Part shown: piece after piece, positions 8,474 through 20,350 of the stretch | Position numbering within the stretch: position 1 is the first letter of the stretch | Layout: every line of letters begins with the position of its first letter | Source: Clostridia bacterium | GTDB taxonomy: Bacteria > Bacillota > Clostridia > Oscillospirales > CAG-272 | DNA: 38,015 nt | Direction: 5' to 3' | NCBI GenBank assembly: GCA_017462485.1 | Contig: JAFTRA010000012.1 | Span: 1-38,015 of the forward strand | Translations under genes and position numbers: made by a program | The notes under the pieces: generated by a model | The model's database searches: none | Seen by the model: the letters and a program-made list of their open reading frames with translations, nothing else | What the model was told of the DNA's origin: nothing

Positions 8474-10162
8474 ATGAAGAAGAAAAAAACAGAGAGAATA
8501 TTTACCCCTGTAAACAGTATCAAGGAATTTCTTAACGTTATAGAGGGACACGGCGGAAGAACGCTTTACCGTTGGCTTGAAACTCCCTCGAGCTACACGT
8601 CTAACACCTACGGCGAATTTCACAAAAAGGTTATCGCTATCGCAAAGGGCTATCAGAAGGCGGGACTTGCCGGCAAGAGAATTGCCATTATCGGTGAAAC
8701 GTCTGTTGAATGGGTTGCTTCATATCTCGCTGTTCTCACTACCGGCGGTGTAGTTATCCCTATGGACAAGGAGCTTGACGTTACCGCAATCGACGGCTTC
8801 CTTGAGACCGCCGAGGCTGAGGCTATAGTTTACAGCAAGAGCTTCAACACAAAGCTTGCGTATCTCGCTGAAAATCACGCAACCGTAAAGAAGCTTATTC
8901 CTATGGATTCCTCGGTAGAGGTGACCGACAATATAATCAACCTCGAAAGCCTCATAGGCGAGGGCAAGGACGAGGAGCTTAAGATATCCGAACGTTCAAC
9001 CGACGAGCTTGCGGTTATGCTGTTCACATCGGGTACTACCGGCACGAGCAAATGCGTTATGCTCTGCGAGAGAAACATCTGGAGCACCGTAAACTCAGCT
9101 TGCCAAACAGTTGAATTCTCGAAGGATGACGTTATAGTTTCGGTTCTTCCGCTTCACCATACATACGAGCTTGCCGTTATGCTTGCGGCTCTCGTTTACG
9201 GTATGCAGGTAGGCATTAACGACTCGCTTCGCCATATTATGAAGAACTTTGCCGAGTTCAAGCCTACGGGCCTTGTTCTCGTTCCTCTTTTCATTAACAC
9301 TATGTATTCGAAAATCATAGATAACGCAAAGAAGAGCGGCAAATACAAGCTTCTTATGAATATGATGAAGGTCTCAAATGCTCTTCGTCACGTAGGCATT
9401 GACCTGCGCCGTGTTCTCTTCAAGCAGGTCCTTGGCGCATTTGGCGGAAACATCAATAAAATAGTCAGCGGCGGCGCTCCTCTTAACCCCGAAATGATGA
9501 GGCAGTTCGACGGATTTGGAATTACCATTGCCGAGGGCTACGGCATTACAGAATGCTCTCCTCTTATCTCGGTTAACCCCTACTACGCTCTTAAGAGCGG
9601 CTCGGTTGGTCCCGCTGTTCCCAGCTGCACTGTTCGTATTGACGCAAGAGGCAAAAACGACAAAGGCTTTGACGAGGGTGAAATTCAGGTCAAGGGCAAA
9701 AACGTAATGCTCGGTTACTACAAAAACGAAGAGGAAAACGCAAAGGCGTTCACCGATGACGGCTGGTACAGAACAGGTGACATCGGTTATATGGACGAGG
9801 ACGGTTATATCTTCATTACCGGACGTCTTAAGTCCGTTATCGTTCTTGAGAACGGTAAGAACGTATTCCCCGAGGAGATTGAGGAATATCTTGAAAAGAT
9901 AGAGGGAATCGAAGAGGTTGTTGTAGTCGGCAGAAAAGCCGAAGACGGCGAAACCGTTAAACTCACCGCCATAGTTTACCCCAAGGCCGAGATGTACGGC
10001 GAGACTATCGACACCGAAAAGGCTTATAACGATATTCACGCAAAGATTCTTGACCTCAACAGAACTCTCCCCTCATTCAAGCAGCTTAAGGCTCTCGAAA
10101 TCAGAGAAGTTCCCTTTGAGAAGACCACTTCGAGAAAAATTAAACGCCATCTTGTAAAGTAA
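8474..10162 (+). CDS. Long-chain fatty acid--CoA ligase (AMP-binding family)
   Basis: A 562-residue adenylate-forming enzyme that activates a fatty acid with ATP and attaches it to CoA. Visible family motifs: the phosphate loop MLFTSGTTGTSKCVMLCERN, the GYGITECSPLISVN adenine-binding motif, GWYRTGDIGYMDEDGYIFITG with the conserved Asp, and the hinge and C-terminal domain from GRLKSVIVLENGKNVFPEEIE. A C-terminal SRKIKR matches the usual region of the catalytic lysine. Length and order resemble FadD/LcfB-type ligases. A good GGAAGGA site precedes the ATG. Substrate chain length cannot be read from the sequence; it could also feed fatty acids to acyl carriers. Confidence 0.88.
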   Translation: MKKKKTERIFTPVNSIKEFLNVIEGHGGRTLYRWLETPSSYTSNTYGEFHKKVIAIAKGYQKAGLAGKRIAIIGETSVEWVASYLAVLTTGGVVIPMDKELDVTAIDGFLETAEAEAIVYSKSFNTKLAYLAENHATVKKLIPMDSSVEVTDNIINLESLIGEGKDEELKISERSTDELAVMLFTSGTTGTSKCVMLCERNIWSTVNSACQTVEFSKDDVIVSVLPLHHTYELAVMLAALVYGMQVGINDSLRHIMKNFAEFKPTGLVLVPLFINTMYSKIIDNAKKSGKYKLLMNMMKVSNALRHVGIDLRRVLFKQVLGAFGGNINKIVSGGAPLNPEMMRQFDGFGITIAEGYGITECSPLISVNPYYALKSGSVGPAVPSCTVRIDARGKNDKGFDEGEIQVKGKNVMLGYYKNEEENAKAFTDDGWYRTGDIGYMDEDGYIFITGRLKSVIVLENGKNVFPEEIEEYLEKIEGIEEVVVVGRKAEDGETVKLTAIVYPKAEMYGETIDTEKAYNDIHAKILDLNRTLPSFKQLKALEIREVPFEKTTSRKIKRHLVK

Positions 10163-10199
10163 TATTTACATCTTTAAGCTTTTCAAGTAATAAAAACAG

Positions 10200-10229
10200 C
10201 GCCGAGCCGTGTTTTTTATCGGCTCGGCG
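10200..10229. terminator. Terminator-like hairpin after acyl-CoA synthetase
   Basis: A perfect 10-bp GC-rich stem (CGCCGAGCCG 10200-10209 with CGGCTCGGCG 10220-10229). The plus-side T tract is short (TTAACT). On the minus strand the stem is followed by CTGTTTTTATT, so it may act best in that direction. Confidence 0.6.
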
Positions 10230-10261
10230 TTAACTGTAAAACGTCAAAAAGAGGTACGATT

Positions 10262-11983
10262 ATGAATTTTTACATTCAGAAAAAAGACAATGCGGAAATC
10301 GTTATAAACGAAAGAGCTTCTTCGGAAATAGAATACTATGACGTAAAGATACGCTATGATACCGAAACCATTCCATCGCCTACGAAGTTCACCTTTACGG
10401 CAAAATTAAAAAATCTTTACTCTGTCTTTTCCTCTGACGTAAGAAGCACGAGAAATCTTAACCCGTCGTGGAGGCCCAACGTCAACTCATCGAGGCTCGC
10501 CTTCAATATGCCTATGCTCACCGCCGTAACGAGAGAGGGCATGAACGCTATGACCGTTTCGCTTTCGGATACGAAAATCCCCGCCGAAATTTCTATCGGT
10601 ATGATTGAGGAGAGCGGCTTTGCGAGAGCTACTATCACTCTATTTCCAACTCCGATATCGGCAACCGAGTCGTTTGAGGTTACCGTCAGAATAGACAAGA
10701 GAACCGTAAGATATGAAAAAGCGATTTCGGACACTGTATCCTGGTGGGAGAACGAATGCGGATATACTGCGGCGCCCGTACCGAACGAAGCAACGCTTCC
10801 CATGAACTCTGCGTGGTATAGCTATCACCAGGAAATAGACGTAGACGATATCGTTGAGGAATGCAGAAAATCAAAGGCTCTCGGCATGGAAACTCTCATT
10901 CTTGACGACGGCTGGCAAACCGAGGATATACAGCACGGTTACGCTTATTGCGGTGACTGGGAGATATGCGAAAAGAAGATTCCAGACATGAAGAATTTCG
11001 TTGACAGAATTCACGGCGTCGGTATGAAGTTTATGCTTTGGTACTCTGTTCCCTACGTTGGAATATACAGCAAGGCGTTTGAGAGATTCAAGGATAAGCT
11101 TCTTGATTACGACGACAAGAAAAAGTGGTTCTGCCTAGACCCGAGATTCCCCGAGGTAAGAAAGTACCTTGCGGATATTTATAAAAACGCCATAATAAAC
11201 TACGGACTTGACGGCTTCAAGCTCGACTTTATAGACTCCTTTAAGCTTACAAGCACTTCAACCGCTCACAACGAGGGAAGAGACACCGAATCGCTTGAGG
11301 ACGCACTCGATATGCTTCTATCGGAAATTTACAGCACGCTTACGGCGATAAACCCCGACGTTCTTATAGAATTCAGACAGAATTACGTAGGTCCGACCGT
11401 TCGCAAATACGGAAATATGCTCCGAGTCGGTGACTGCCCTGCAGACCCCTTAAGAAATAGATGCGGAATAGGTGATTTAAGACTGACGAGCGGCAAAACG
11501 GCAGTTCACTCGGATATGCTTCTCTGGAACGAAACGCTTGACGTAGAGGATGCTGCGGTAGCACTCGTGTCAATTCTTTACGGTGTTGCTCAAATTTCGG
11601 TTAAGCTCGCAAAGCTTCCCGAAGACCACTTGAAAATGCTGAAGTTCTACCTCTCGTTTATGAGAGATAACAGAGAGACGCTTCTTTTCGGTAGCTTTAC
11701 CGCAGATAACCCCGAGACTCAGTATTCGAGAATGAGCGCCTCAAAGAACGGCAACACCATAACCACTCTTTACGACAGACTCACAGAAAAAATTCCTTCC
11801 GATTTCTCAAGCTACACAGTAGTAAACGGAACGGCATCGGCAGAAATTATAATTGATTCCGAGTCGGATATTTCGGGCAGGATTTTGAACTGTATGGGAG
11901 ATACGGTAGAAAACGTGCAGTGCAAGTCGGGGCTTACAAAGCTTCTTATCCCCAAGAGCGGTATGGTTATATTCGAAAAGTAA
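10262..11983 (+). CDS. Alpha-galactosidase, glycoside hydrolase family 36
   Basis: A 573-residue GH36-type retaining alpha-galactosidase releasing galactose from raffinose-type or melibiose-type sugars. The TIM barrel begins near residue 180 (MNSAWYSYHQEI) and contains LILDDGWQ. The nucleophile Asp lies in DGFKLDFIDSF (about residue 322) and the acid/base Asp in LRVGDCPAD (about 391). The N-terminal third is the beta-sandwich and the C-terminus a small beta domain. No signal peptide, so it acts in the cytoplasm on imported oligosaccharides. It is shorter than the ~700-residue tetrameric AgaA type and resembles the shorter clostridial group. AGAGG precedes the ATG. Together with LacZ and GalT in this window it points to galactoside use. 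Confidence 0.87.
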   Translation: MNFYIQKKDNAEIVINERASSEIEYYDVKIRYDTETIPSPTKFTFTAKLKNLYSVFSSDVRSTRNLNPSWRPNVNSSRLAFNMPMLTAVTREGMNAMTVSLSDTKIPAEISIGMIEESGFARATITLFPTPISATESFEVTVRIDKRTVRYEKAISDTVSWWENECGYTAAPVPNEATLPMNSAWYSYHQEIDVDDIVEECRKSKALGMETLILDDGWQTEDIQHGYAYCGDWEICEKKIPDMKNFVDRIHGVGMKFMLWYSVPYVGIYSKAFERFKDKLLDYDDKKKWFCLDPRFPEVRKYLADIYKNAIINYGLDGFKLDFIDSFKLTSTSTAHNEGRDTESLEDALDMLLSEIYSTLTAINPDVLIEFRQNYVGPTVRKYGNMLRVGDCPADPLRNRCGIGDLRLTSGKTAVHSDMLLWNETLDVEDAAVALVSILYGVAQISVKLAKLPEDHLKMLKFYLSFMRDNRETLLFGSFTADNPETQYSRMSASKNGNTITTLYDRLTEKIPSDFSSYTVVNGTASAEIIIDSESDISGRILNCMGDTVENVQCKSGLTKLLIPKSGMVIFEK

Positions 11984-12042
11984 CGTTATCCAAATGGCTT
12001 TTTGATAAAAAATAAAAAATTAGTCTCAATAATATAAAAAAG

Positions 12043-12099
12043 GCAGGAGCGCCGGCGTTGTATCCTTAACGGAGAGGACGCATATCACTCCTGCTTTTT
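12043..12099. terminator. Terminator between convergent genes
   Basis: GCAGGAG 12043-12049 pairs with CTCCTGC 12088-12094, flanked by an A-run before and TTTTT after, so it can work in both directions. The 38-nt loop contains further partly complementary GC-rich bases (a branched hairpin). Confidence 0.65.
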
Positions 12100-12141
12100 A
12101 TCATTAGGATTGTTTTTTCTAACAACAGTTTACAAATTGTG

Positions 12142-13107
12142 TTATTTTTCAAGAAATTCCACAATATCATTCCATACGTTTTCGTCCTGCGCCGTCATTC
12201 TCTCAAAATCCCACGACGCCTTGTATTCAGCCTTTATTTCGTCGGTAGTGAAATATCCGCTCTCCGCTTTTTTCGTGAGGTCGGCAAAGAATTCGTCTTT
12301 ATAAGCAACAGCGTCAGCGGTAAAGTTAGGGTTATGCCCCTTTCCCTTTACCGAATAAAACAAAGTCCCCTCTCTTTTTTCGTGAGCCGCTTTGAGCTTT
12401 AAAAAGTGCTTCTTGAAGCTTACAGTCTTATCGTCCTCAGAGTGAATTATCATAGCCTTGCAGCTTGAAGCGGCGAGCGACTCTATTGCATTATAGACAG
12501 CGTACTCGGGAGCGTTTTCACATTCGGCCTTATAAAGCGACGGAACGTAAATCGAAAGAATTCCCGAGAAGAACTGCGAGAGCATGGCCTTAACCGAAAC
12601 AAAGCCAGACATAGCGACAACGTGCGTTATATCCTTATGTATTGCGCCTATATTAAGAGTCGAGAACGCTCCCCAGCTATGACCCACGACAGAAAGGCTT
12701 AAATTCTTATATTCTTCCCTCTCGCGAAGAGCTCTTATGCAAAAATCAAGGTCGGCAAGCGACTGCGCAAATCCGCCTATATTCTCTCCCTCGCTCATCA
12801 TACAGCCCGTATGGTCATACGAAAGAACGGTATATCCGCGCCCCGCGAGAGTTTCTATCTCCTTCATATAGGAGAGGTGGCCACCGCCCATACCGTGTTC
12901 AAAAACAATGAGTCTTTCTGCGCTTTTTTCTCCATAGTAATAAATCGCTCCGCAAAGCTTCTGTCCCTTATTGCCTAAAAACTCGAAGGGCTCTTTTTGA
13001 AGTCCCCGGAAATCATCCGCGCTGAAATAACGAACCGTACCCCCGTCATCATATCTTACAAGGAGCTTTGATGCGAATATAGCCTTAATCTGCTTTTCAA
13101 ATATCAC
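12142..13107 (-). CDS. Alpha/beta hydrolase
   Basis: A 321-residue serine hydrolase. The oxyanion region is FEHGMGGGHLSY (about residues 69-80), the nucleophile elbow GHSWGA puts Ser at 144, the acid is in IHSEDDK (Asp225 or 226), and the catalytic His is in GKGHNP (258). This complete triad and order fit the esterase/lipase or S9-like peptidase group; the true substrate is unknown. No signal peptide. The start is GTG at 13107, preceded by AGAGGAT. It follows the metallo-hydrolase gene but is separated from it by a terminator. Confidence 0.85.
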   Translation of the reverse strand: MIFEKQIKAIFASKLLVRYDDGGTVRYFSADDFRGLQKEPFEFLGNKGQKLCGAIYYYGEKSAERLIVFEHGMGGGHLSYMKEIETLAGRGYTVLSYDHTGCMMSEGENIGGFAQSLADLDFCIRALREREEYKNLSLSVVGHSWGAFSTLNIGAIHKDITHVVAMSGFVSVKAMLSQFFSGILSIYVPSLYKAECENAPEYAVYNAIESLAASSCKAMIIHSEDDKTVSFKKHFLKLKAAHEKREGTLFYSVKGKGHNPNFTADAVAYKDEFFADLTKKAESGYFTTDEIKAEYKASWDFERMTAQDENVWNDIVEFLEK

Positions 13108-13136
13108 TTTTTTATCCTCTTTTCAACATTGTAATA

Positions 13137-13179
13137 CCAAAAGGCCCGGCTTATCACGTGCAAACAGAAGCCGAGCCTT
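13137..13179 (-). terminator. Terminator of the metallo-hydrolase gene
   Basis: AAGGCCCGGCTT 13141-13152 pairs with AAGCCGAGCCTT 13168-13179. On the minus strand the single non-Watson-Crick pair is a G-U wobble and the stem is followed by TTTT. It ends the birA-to-metallo-hydrolase run. Confidence 0.65.
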
Positions 13180-13184
13180 CGTTT

Positions 13185-13880
13185 TTATTTAAGAGTTCCC
13201 TTTACGTACGGCTCAAGAATAAGCGCGTTGTCAAAATCAAACTCCCTTGGGTCAATATTATCAAAAAGACCGTAGTGCAAGGGTACGGCGCATCTTGCGC
13301 CTATTTCGCAGGCAAAGTCCGCAGCGTCACGGGCATTCATATTATTACCCACTCCGTTTATCGGGAGAAAGGCATAGTCAACACCGTCCTCGCAAAGCTC
13401 GATAACGTCATCTATAACGTCGTAGTTATAAAGCGTATCTCCGCTTACGTAATAGGTTCTCACACCGTCGTCGATTATATATCCTGCCGCCTCTCTGTCA
13501 CTATGCTCGGCGCGTACCGCATAGAACGTAAGTCCACCCTCGCTCCATACCGAGTGAGGCGCAAGAAGAACGTAATTATGAGGACCGCCAAACGTCCGAA
13601 TCTTCATATAAGCATTATAAGAAGCTAACACGGTAATGGGCTTATCCTCTCTTGAGAGAAATTTTTCAAGCGTTTCGGGGTCGAGATGGTCAAGGTGGTC
13701 GTGAGTGATAATAATTACGTCGGGACGTATGTCAAACACGCTCTCGTCAACAGGAATTCTGCGCTGTTTTTTAGAGTCAAAATTTTCTGCCACGGAATTT
13801 GAAAGATAGGGGTCAACCATAACGGTTATTTTGCCGTTTTCAAATACAAGACCCGCCTGGGTTATCCAAGTAACGTTCAT
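13185..13880 (-). CDS. Metallo-beta-lactamase-fold hydrolase, UlaG/UPF0173-like
   Basis: A 231-residue MBL-fold enzyme. The metal motif HxHxDH is THDHLDH (His60, His62, Asp64, His65). Later ligands are probably His in RAEHSD, Asp in YVSGDTLY and His in VPLHYG. The overall pattern resembles the UlaG (ascorbate-6-phosphate lactonase) and UPF0173 hydrolases; substrate unknown. ATG at 13880 was chosen because GAGG lies 8 bp upstream; a TTG two codons earlier is less likely. It is 21 bp after the PAP2 gene, so probably co-transcribed. Confidence 0.83.
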   Translation of the reverse strand: MNVTWITQAGLVFENGKITVMVDPYLSNSVAENFDSKKQRRIPVDESVFDIRPDVIIITHDHLDHLDPETLEKFLSREDKPITVLASYNAYMKIRTFGGPHNYVLLAPHSVWSEGGLTFYAVRAEHSDREAAGYIIDDGVRTYYVSGDTLYNYDVIDDVIELCEDGVDYAFLPINGVGNNMNARDAADFACEIGARCAVPLHYGLFDNIDPREFDFDNALILEPYVKGTLK

Positions 13881-13901
13881 ATACAATACCTCGCTGATTT
13901 T

Positions 13902-14546
13902 TTAAACAAAATGAAGAATAAGAAGTCCTATGACTCCCGAGAGAACACCGATAGCCGCCCCCGCGAGAACGTCTCTTATAAAATGTATTCCCATAAGAAC
14001 TCTTATCGCGGCAAGAGCTATACCAAGAAAGAGAAGCGTTATTCCAAGCAGAATATTGGTCGGTATAAGAGCTACTCCGATAACAAAGACCGAAAAGACG
14101 TGACGGCTTGGAAATGAGCGCCCCGTTTTATCCTTCGGCTTTTTCTCATAAAATTCAATAAGCTCGTAGGGACGCGGAGCATTTACCGCATATCTCAAAA
14201 CGCTGACGAGAACGAACGGTATGCCTGTTATCAAAATAAGCTCTATAGCGCCAATAAAATTCTCTGCCGCCGTTGTGATAAGGCTTGACAAAAACGCATA
14301 GATGGTAAGCACCACTATAGCATACGACGATATTTTCAGCATTTCCGAAAGGTTTTCGTCCTTATATACACGGTAGAGTAACTTCTCGTATTTATTTTTC
14401 GGCTCGTATTCGGGCACGGCGGCAACGTTCTCCTCTGCCCCCTCTTCGAAAGAGTCAAGCTCGGTGAGGTCTTCCGATGTTTCGGTTATATCAATTTTTT
14501 CGGCTTCATCTGTCTGAAGCTCGTTTATAGGGTTTTCATTTTCCAT
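13902..14546 (-). CDS. PAP2-family membrane phosphatase
   Basis: A 214-residue integral membrane phosphatase. An acidic N-terminal tail (about 1-50) is followed by several membrane helices (about 73-93, 98-118, 150-165, 168-183, 194-213). The three PAP2 signatures are present: R118-x6-RP, PSRH (146-149, the usual PSGH with Arg for Gly) and R182-x5-H188-x3-D192. The first motif has Arg where Lys is usual. Typical substrates are undecaprenyl pyrophosphate, phosphatidic acid or PGP. AAGGAG precedes the ATG. It sits downstream of galT with a 106-bp gap that contains a small CCTGAA / TTCAGG hairpin. Confidence 0.85.
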   Translation of the reverse strand: MENENPINELQTDEAEKIDITETSEDLTELDSFEEGAEENVAAVPEYEPKNKYEKLLYRVYKDENLSEMLKISSYAIVVLTIYAFLSSLITTAAENFIGAIELILITGIPFVLVSVLRYAVNAPRPYELIEFYEKKPKDKTGRSFPSRHVFSVFVIGVALIPTNILLGITLLFLGIALAAIRVLMGIHFIRDVLAGAAIGVLSGVIGLLILHFV

Positions 14547-14652
14547 TTTATGAAAGCTCCTTTTTTACACGTTTTTATCCGCAAGAGAAAAGCAATCCGA
14601 ACACGCTCAAAGCCTGAATTTCAGGGTTTCGGCACTTACGCTCACTGCGATG

Positions 14653-16149
14653 TTATGCATTTACGAAGTCAATAAATCTGTCGAAATAGCGTCTGCCGTC
14701 GGCGTTGTCTTTAAACACGCCCGCATCCTTAAGGACTCTGACAAAGGTTTTACCTATTTCTTTTTTGATTATATCCTCAGTATTCTCCTCGGTAAAATCG
14801 TAAAGGTCACGGAAGGCAAGGAACCACTCCTTATGCTTCTCGATACTCTCGGAAGAAGCAAAATCCCCCCCGGAGAGTATAGCGTCCTTCATATCCGCTA
14901 TTTCAGACTTAAGTCTTGCGGGAAGAACGGCAAGTCCCATAACCTCGATAAGTCCTATGTTTTCCTTTTTTATGTTATGATGCTCCTTGTGAGGATGATA
15001 TACGCCAAGAGGATTTTCTTCGGTGGTGATATTATTGCGAAGAACGAGGTCAAGCTCGAACCTCTCTCCCCTCTTTCTTGCTATGGGGGTTATGGTGTTA
15101 TGAGGCTCTCCGTCGGTTTCGTGATAAATGAACGCCTCGGCATCGGTATAAGAGCGCCAAGCAACGAGAATCTTATCCGCAAGCTCTACGAGTCTTTCTC
15201 TGTCAGACGACGAAAGTCTTATAACCGACATAGGCCACTTGACTATTCCTGCCTCAACGTCGGAAAATCCGGCAAAGGAAATTTTCTTTTCTATCGGAGC
15301 TCTTTCCATAGCGAAGGTATATCTTCCGCCTTGCATATGGTCGTGAGAAAGTATCGAGCCGCCAACGATAGGCAAGTCGGCGTTAGAGCCTATGAAGTAA
15401 TGAGGAAAATGATTTACGAAAGCAAGGAGCTTGGCAAAGCTCGAGCGGTCTATTTTCATAGGCGTGTGAAGCGACGAGAGAGCGATGCAGTGCTCGTTAT
15501 AGTAAACGTAAGGCGAATACTGCAAATACCAATCGGTGCCCGCCATATCAAACGGTATCTGGCGAAGCGTCTGCCTTGCGGGCTTCGATAGATTGCCCTC
15601 GTAGCCCTCGTTTTCGTGGCAGAGCAGGCATTTTGGATATCCCGACTGAGGCAAAAGCTTCGCTGCCGCTATTGCCTTCGGGTCCTTTTCGGGCTTTGAG
15701 AGATTTACCGTAATGTCAATCTCACCGTATTCACTATCCACCTTCCACTTAAGGTCCTTCTTTATTCTATCCGAACGGATATAGTTCGAGTCTATCGAAA
15801 GCTTATAAAAATAATCGGTCGCAAGCTCGGGATTCTCTTCGTAAAGAGCCTCGAAGGTGGAAATCACCTCTGACGGTCTTGGGCATAAAGCTCCCATTAT
15901 CTTCGTATCGAAAAGGTCGGTATAAACAACAGAGTCTGCCTCGATAACACCGCTTTCGTAAGCATATTTCGATATCGCGGCAAGAATATCGCAAAGCTCG
16001 TAGTTTTCAGAAACGCCCACCTCGCTGTATTCAGAAAGATGAAGAATTTCGAGAAGCTTATTTGCGGAATATGCTCTGTCAAGTCTATCTATAAGCTCCA
16101 CCCTTTCCGCATAATCTAGAAGCGCGCATATGGCAGTATTAATATCCAT
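14653..16149 (-). CDS. galT: Galactose-1-phosphate uridylyltransferase, class II
   Basis: A 498-residue enzyme of the Leloir pathway that swaps UMP between UDP-glucose and galactose 1-phosphate. The N-terminal helical region and the segments CLLCHENEGYEGN, PYVYYNEHCI and GGSILSHDHMQGG (active-site His-x-His) are typical of the Firmicutes-type GalT, about 500 residues. ATG at 16149 was chosen; the TTG 12 bp upstream is part of the TTGGAG ribosome site. It lies 90 bp after lacZ on the same strand, so it handles galactose set free by LacZ. No galK or galE is seen in the window. Confidence 0.94.
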   Translation of the reverse strand: MDINTAICALLDYAERVELIDRLDRAYSANKLLEILHLSEYSEVGVSENYELCDILAAISKYAYESGVIEADSVVYTDLFDTKIMGALCPRPSEVISTFEALYEENPELATDYFYKLSIDSNYIRSDRIKKDLKWKVDSEYGEIDITVNLSKPEKDPKAIAAAKLLPQSGYPKCLLCHENEGYEGNLSKPARQTLRQIPFDMAGTDWYLQYSPYVYYNEHCIALSSLHTPMKIDRSSFAKLLAFVNHFPHYFIGSNADLPIVGGSILSHDHMQGGRYTFAMERAPIEKKISFAGFSDVEAGIVKWPMSVIRLSSSDRERLVELADKILVAWRSYTDAEAFIYHETDGEPHNTITPIARKRGERFELDLVLRNNITTEENPLGVYHPHKEHHNIKKENIGLIEVMGLAVLPARLKSEIADMKDAILSGGDFASSESIEKHKEWFLAFRDLYDFTEENTEDIIKKEIGKTFVRVLKDAGVFKDNADGRRYFDRFIDFVNA

Positions 16150-16239
16150 TTTTATCTCCAAATATAACTTTTATTTACATTTTTGCCGTGTGGCAGGCTT
16201 TGACAGGATTTGTCCGCCTCATATGCCGCACGTTTTTTC

Positions 16240-19326
<3,087 letters not shown>

Positions 19327-19344
19327 TTAAACGTTTTGCTATTC

Positions 19345-20142
19345 TTATGATTCTTCTTTGCTTTCAAATCTTATGCTTATCTCACCCGAGTTCAGCTCTC
19401 TTTCTTCTCCCGAGTCAAGCCTGACGAGCAACGCTCCGCTATCCTTTATTTCAAGAGCCGTAGCGGGATAAGCACCGTCAGCGTCAGTGACGGACACTCT
19501 ACGTCCGAGAGTGACCGAAAGCTTACGGTATTTCTCCATATATTCTTGCGAGCGTGACGTCTTAAAGGAAGCCAGCCTTTTCGCAAGCGATACGGCAAAG
19601 GCGTAAATATCAACACGCTCCCCGCTTTCGCTCTCAAGGTCTGTCGCTATCCCCGAAAGCTCCTCACCGAAGCTTTGACGGTATAAATTCACTCCTATAC
19701 CGACAACGGCATATCTGAACGTTTTCCCCGAATCACAAAACTCTCCCTCGGTTAAAATTCCCGCAAGCTTCTTTTCTCCGAGAATCAGGTCGTTAACCCA
19801 CTTTATACCGACTTCTTTGCCCGAAAACTCAAGGACCGTTTCGGCAAGCGCAACCGCCGCAAATACGGTAAGCTTTATAGCGTCCTTTGCTAAAAGCTCG
19901 GGATAACAGAGATAAGACAGGTACAGCCCCCCTTCGTTAGAAAGAAAGCTTCTTCCTCTGCGTCCTCTTCCGCCGCTTTGCGATTTCGCTATGAAGAAGG
20001 CGGATTTTTTCCCATTTTCAAGAGCATACTCCTTAGCCCTTGTGTTTGTTGAGTCTATATTGTCAAAAACAAAAATTTCGGACTCGGGAAGCTCACTTAA
20101 AAAGGCTTCTTTCATTAAGATTACAAAGTCTTTTTCAGTCAT
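19345..20142 (-). CDS. birA: Biotin--[acetyl-CoA-carboxylase] ligase
   Basis: A 265-residue enzyme that makes biotinyl-AMP and attaches biotin to the carrier lysine of biotin-dependent carboxylases. The nucleotide loop GRGRRGR (58-64), KWVNDLIL and AGILTEGE (all BPL family) are present, and a C-terminal SH3-like domain follows. The N-terminal DNA-binding domain of bifunctional BirA is missing, so this is a class I, non-regulatory ligase. ATG at 20142 was chosen because GGAGG lies about 7 bp upstream; the longer reading would start within or before that site. It heads the run birA-lacZ-galT-PAP2-MBL from the promoter at 20175-20203. Confidence 0.92.
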   Translation of the reverse strand: MTEKDFVILMKEAFLSELPESEIFVFDNIDSTNTRAKEYALENGKKSAFFIAKSQSGGRGRRGRSFLSNEGGLYLSYLCYPELLAKDAIKLTVFAAVALAETVLEFSGKEVGIKWVNDLILGEKKLAGILTEGEFCDSGKTFRYAVVGIGVNLYRQSFGEELSGIATDLESESGERVDIYAFAVSLAKRLASFKTSRSQEYMEKYRKLSVTLGRRVSVTDADGAYPATALEIKDSGALLVRLDSGEERELNSGEISIRFESKEES

Positions 20143-20174
20143 CAAATCAACCTCCTCACGCCCGTAGTATTTTA

Positions 20175-20203
20175 ATTTTAACAAAAATAAAATACAATGT
20201 CAA
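20175..20203 (-). promoter_or_regulatory. Promoter of birA run
   Basis: On the minus strand, TTGACA (20203-20198), 17 bp and TAAAAT (20180-20175) with a TGT extended -10. Confidence 0.75.
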
Positions 20204-20227
20204 TACCAACCGAGCCGACAAGCGAAC

Positions 20228-20270
20228 ATTTTTCACACTTTATCGAAGGAGTGAATATTTTTCACACTTT
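20228..20270. repeat. Direct repeat upstream of spoVAF
   Basis: The 14-mer ATTTTTCACACTTT occurs at 20228-20241 and again at 20257-20270, a 29-bp period. The second copy also forms GTGAA / TTCAC with the preceding bases. The pair lies between birA and spoVAF and may bind a regulator. Confidence 0.6.
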
Positions 20271-20350
20271 TGCCAAAAACTTTCACTAAAATCAAAGCCG
20301 TAAAAAGCTTCAATATAGCTTGACGTAACACGGCAAAAGAAAGGCGAAAA

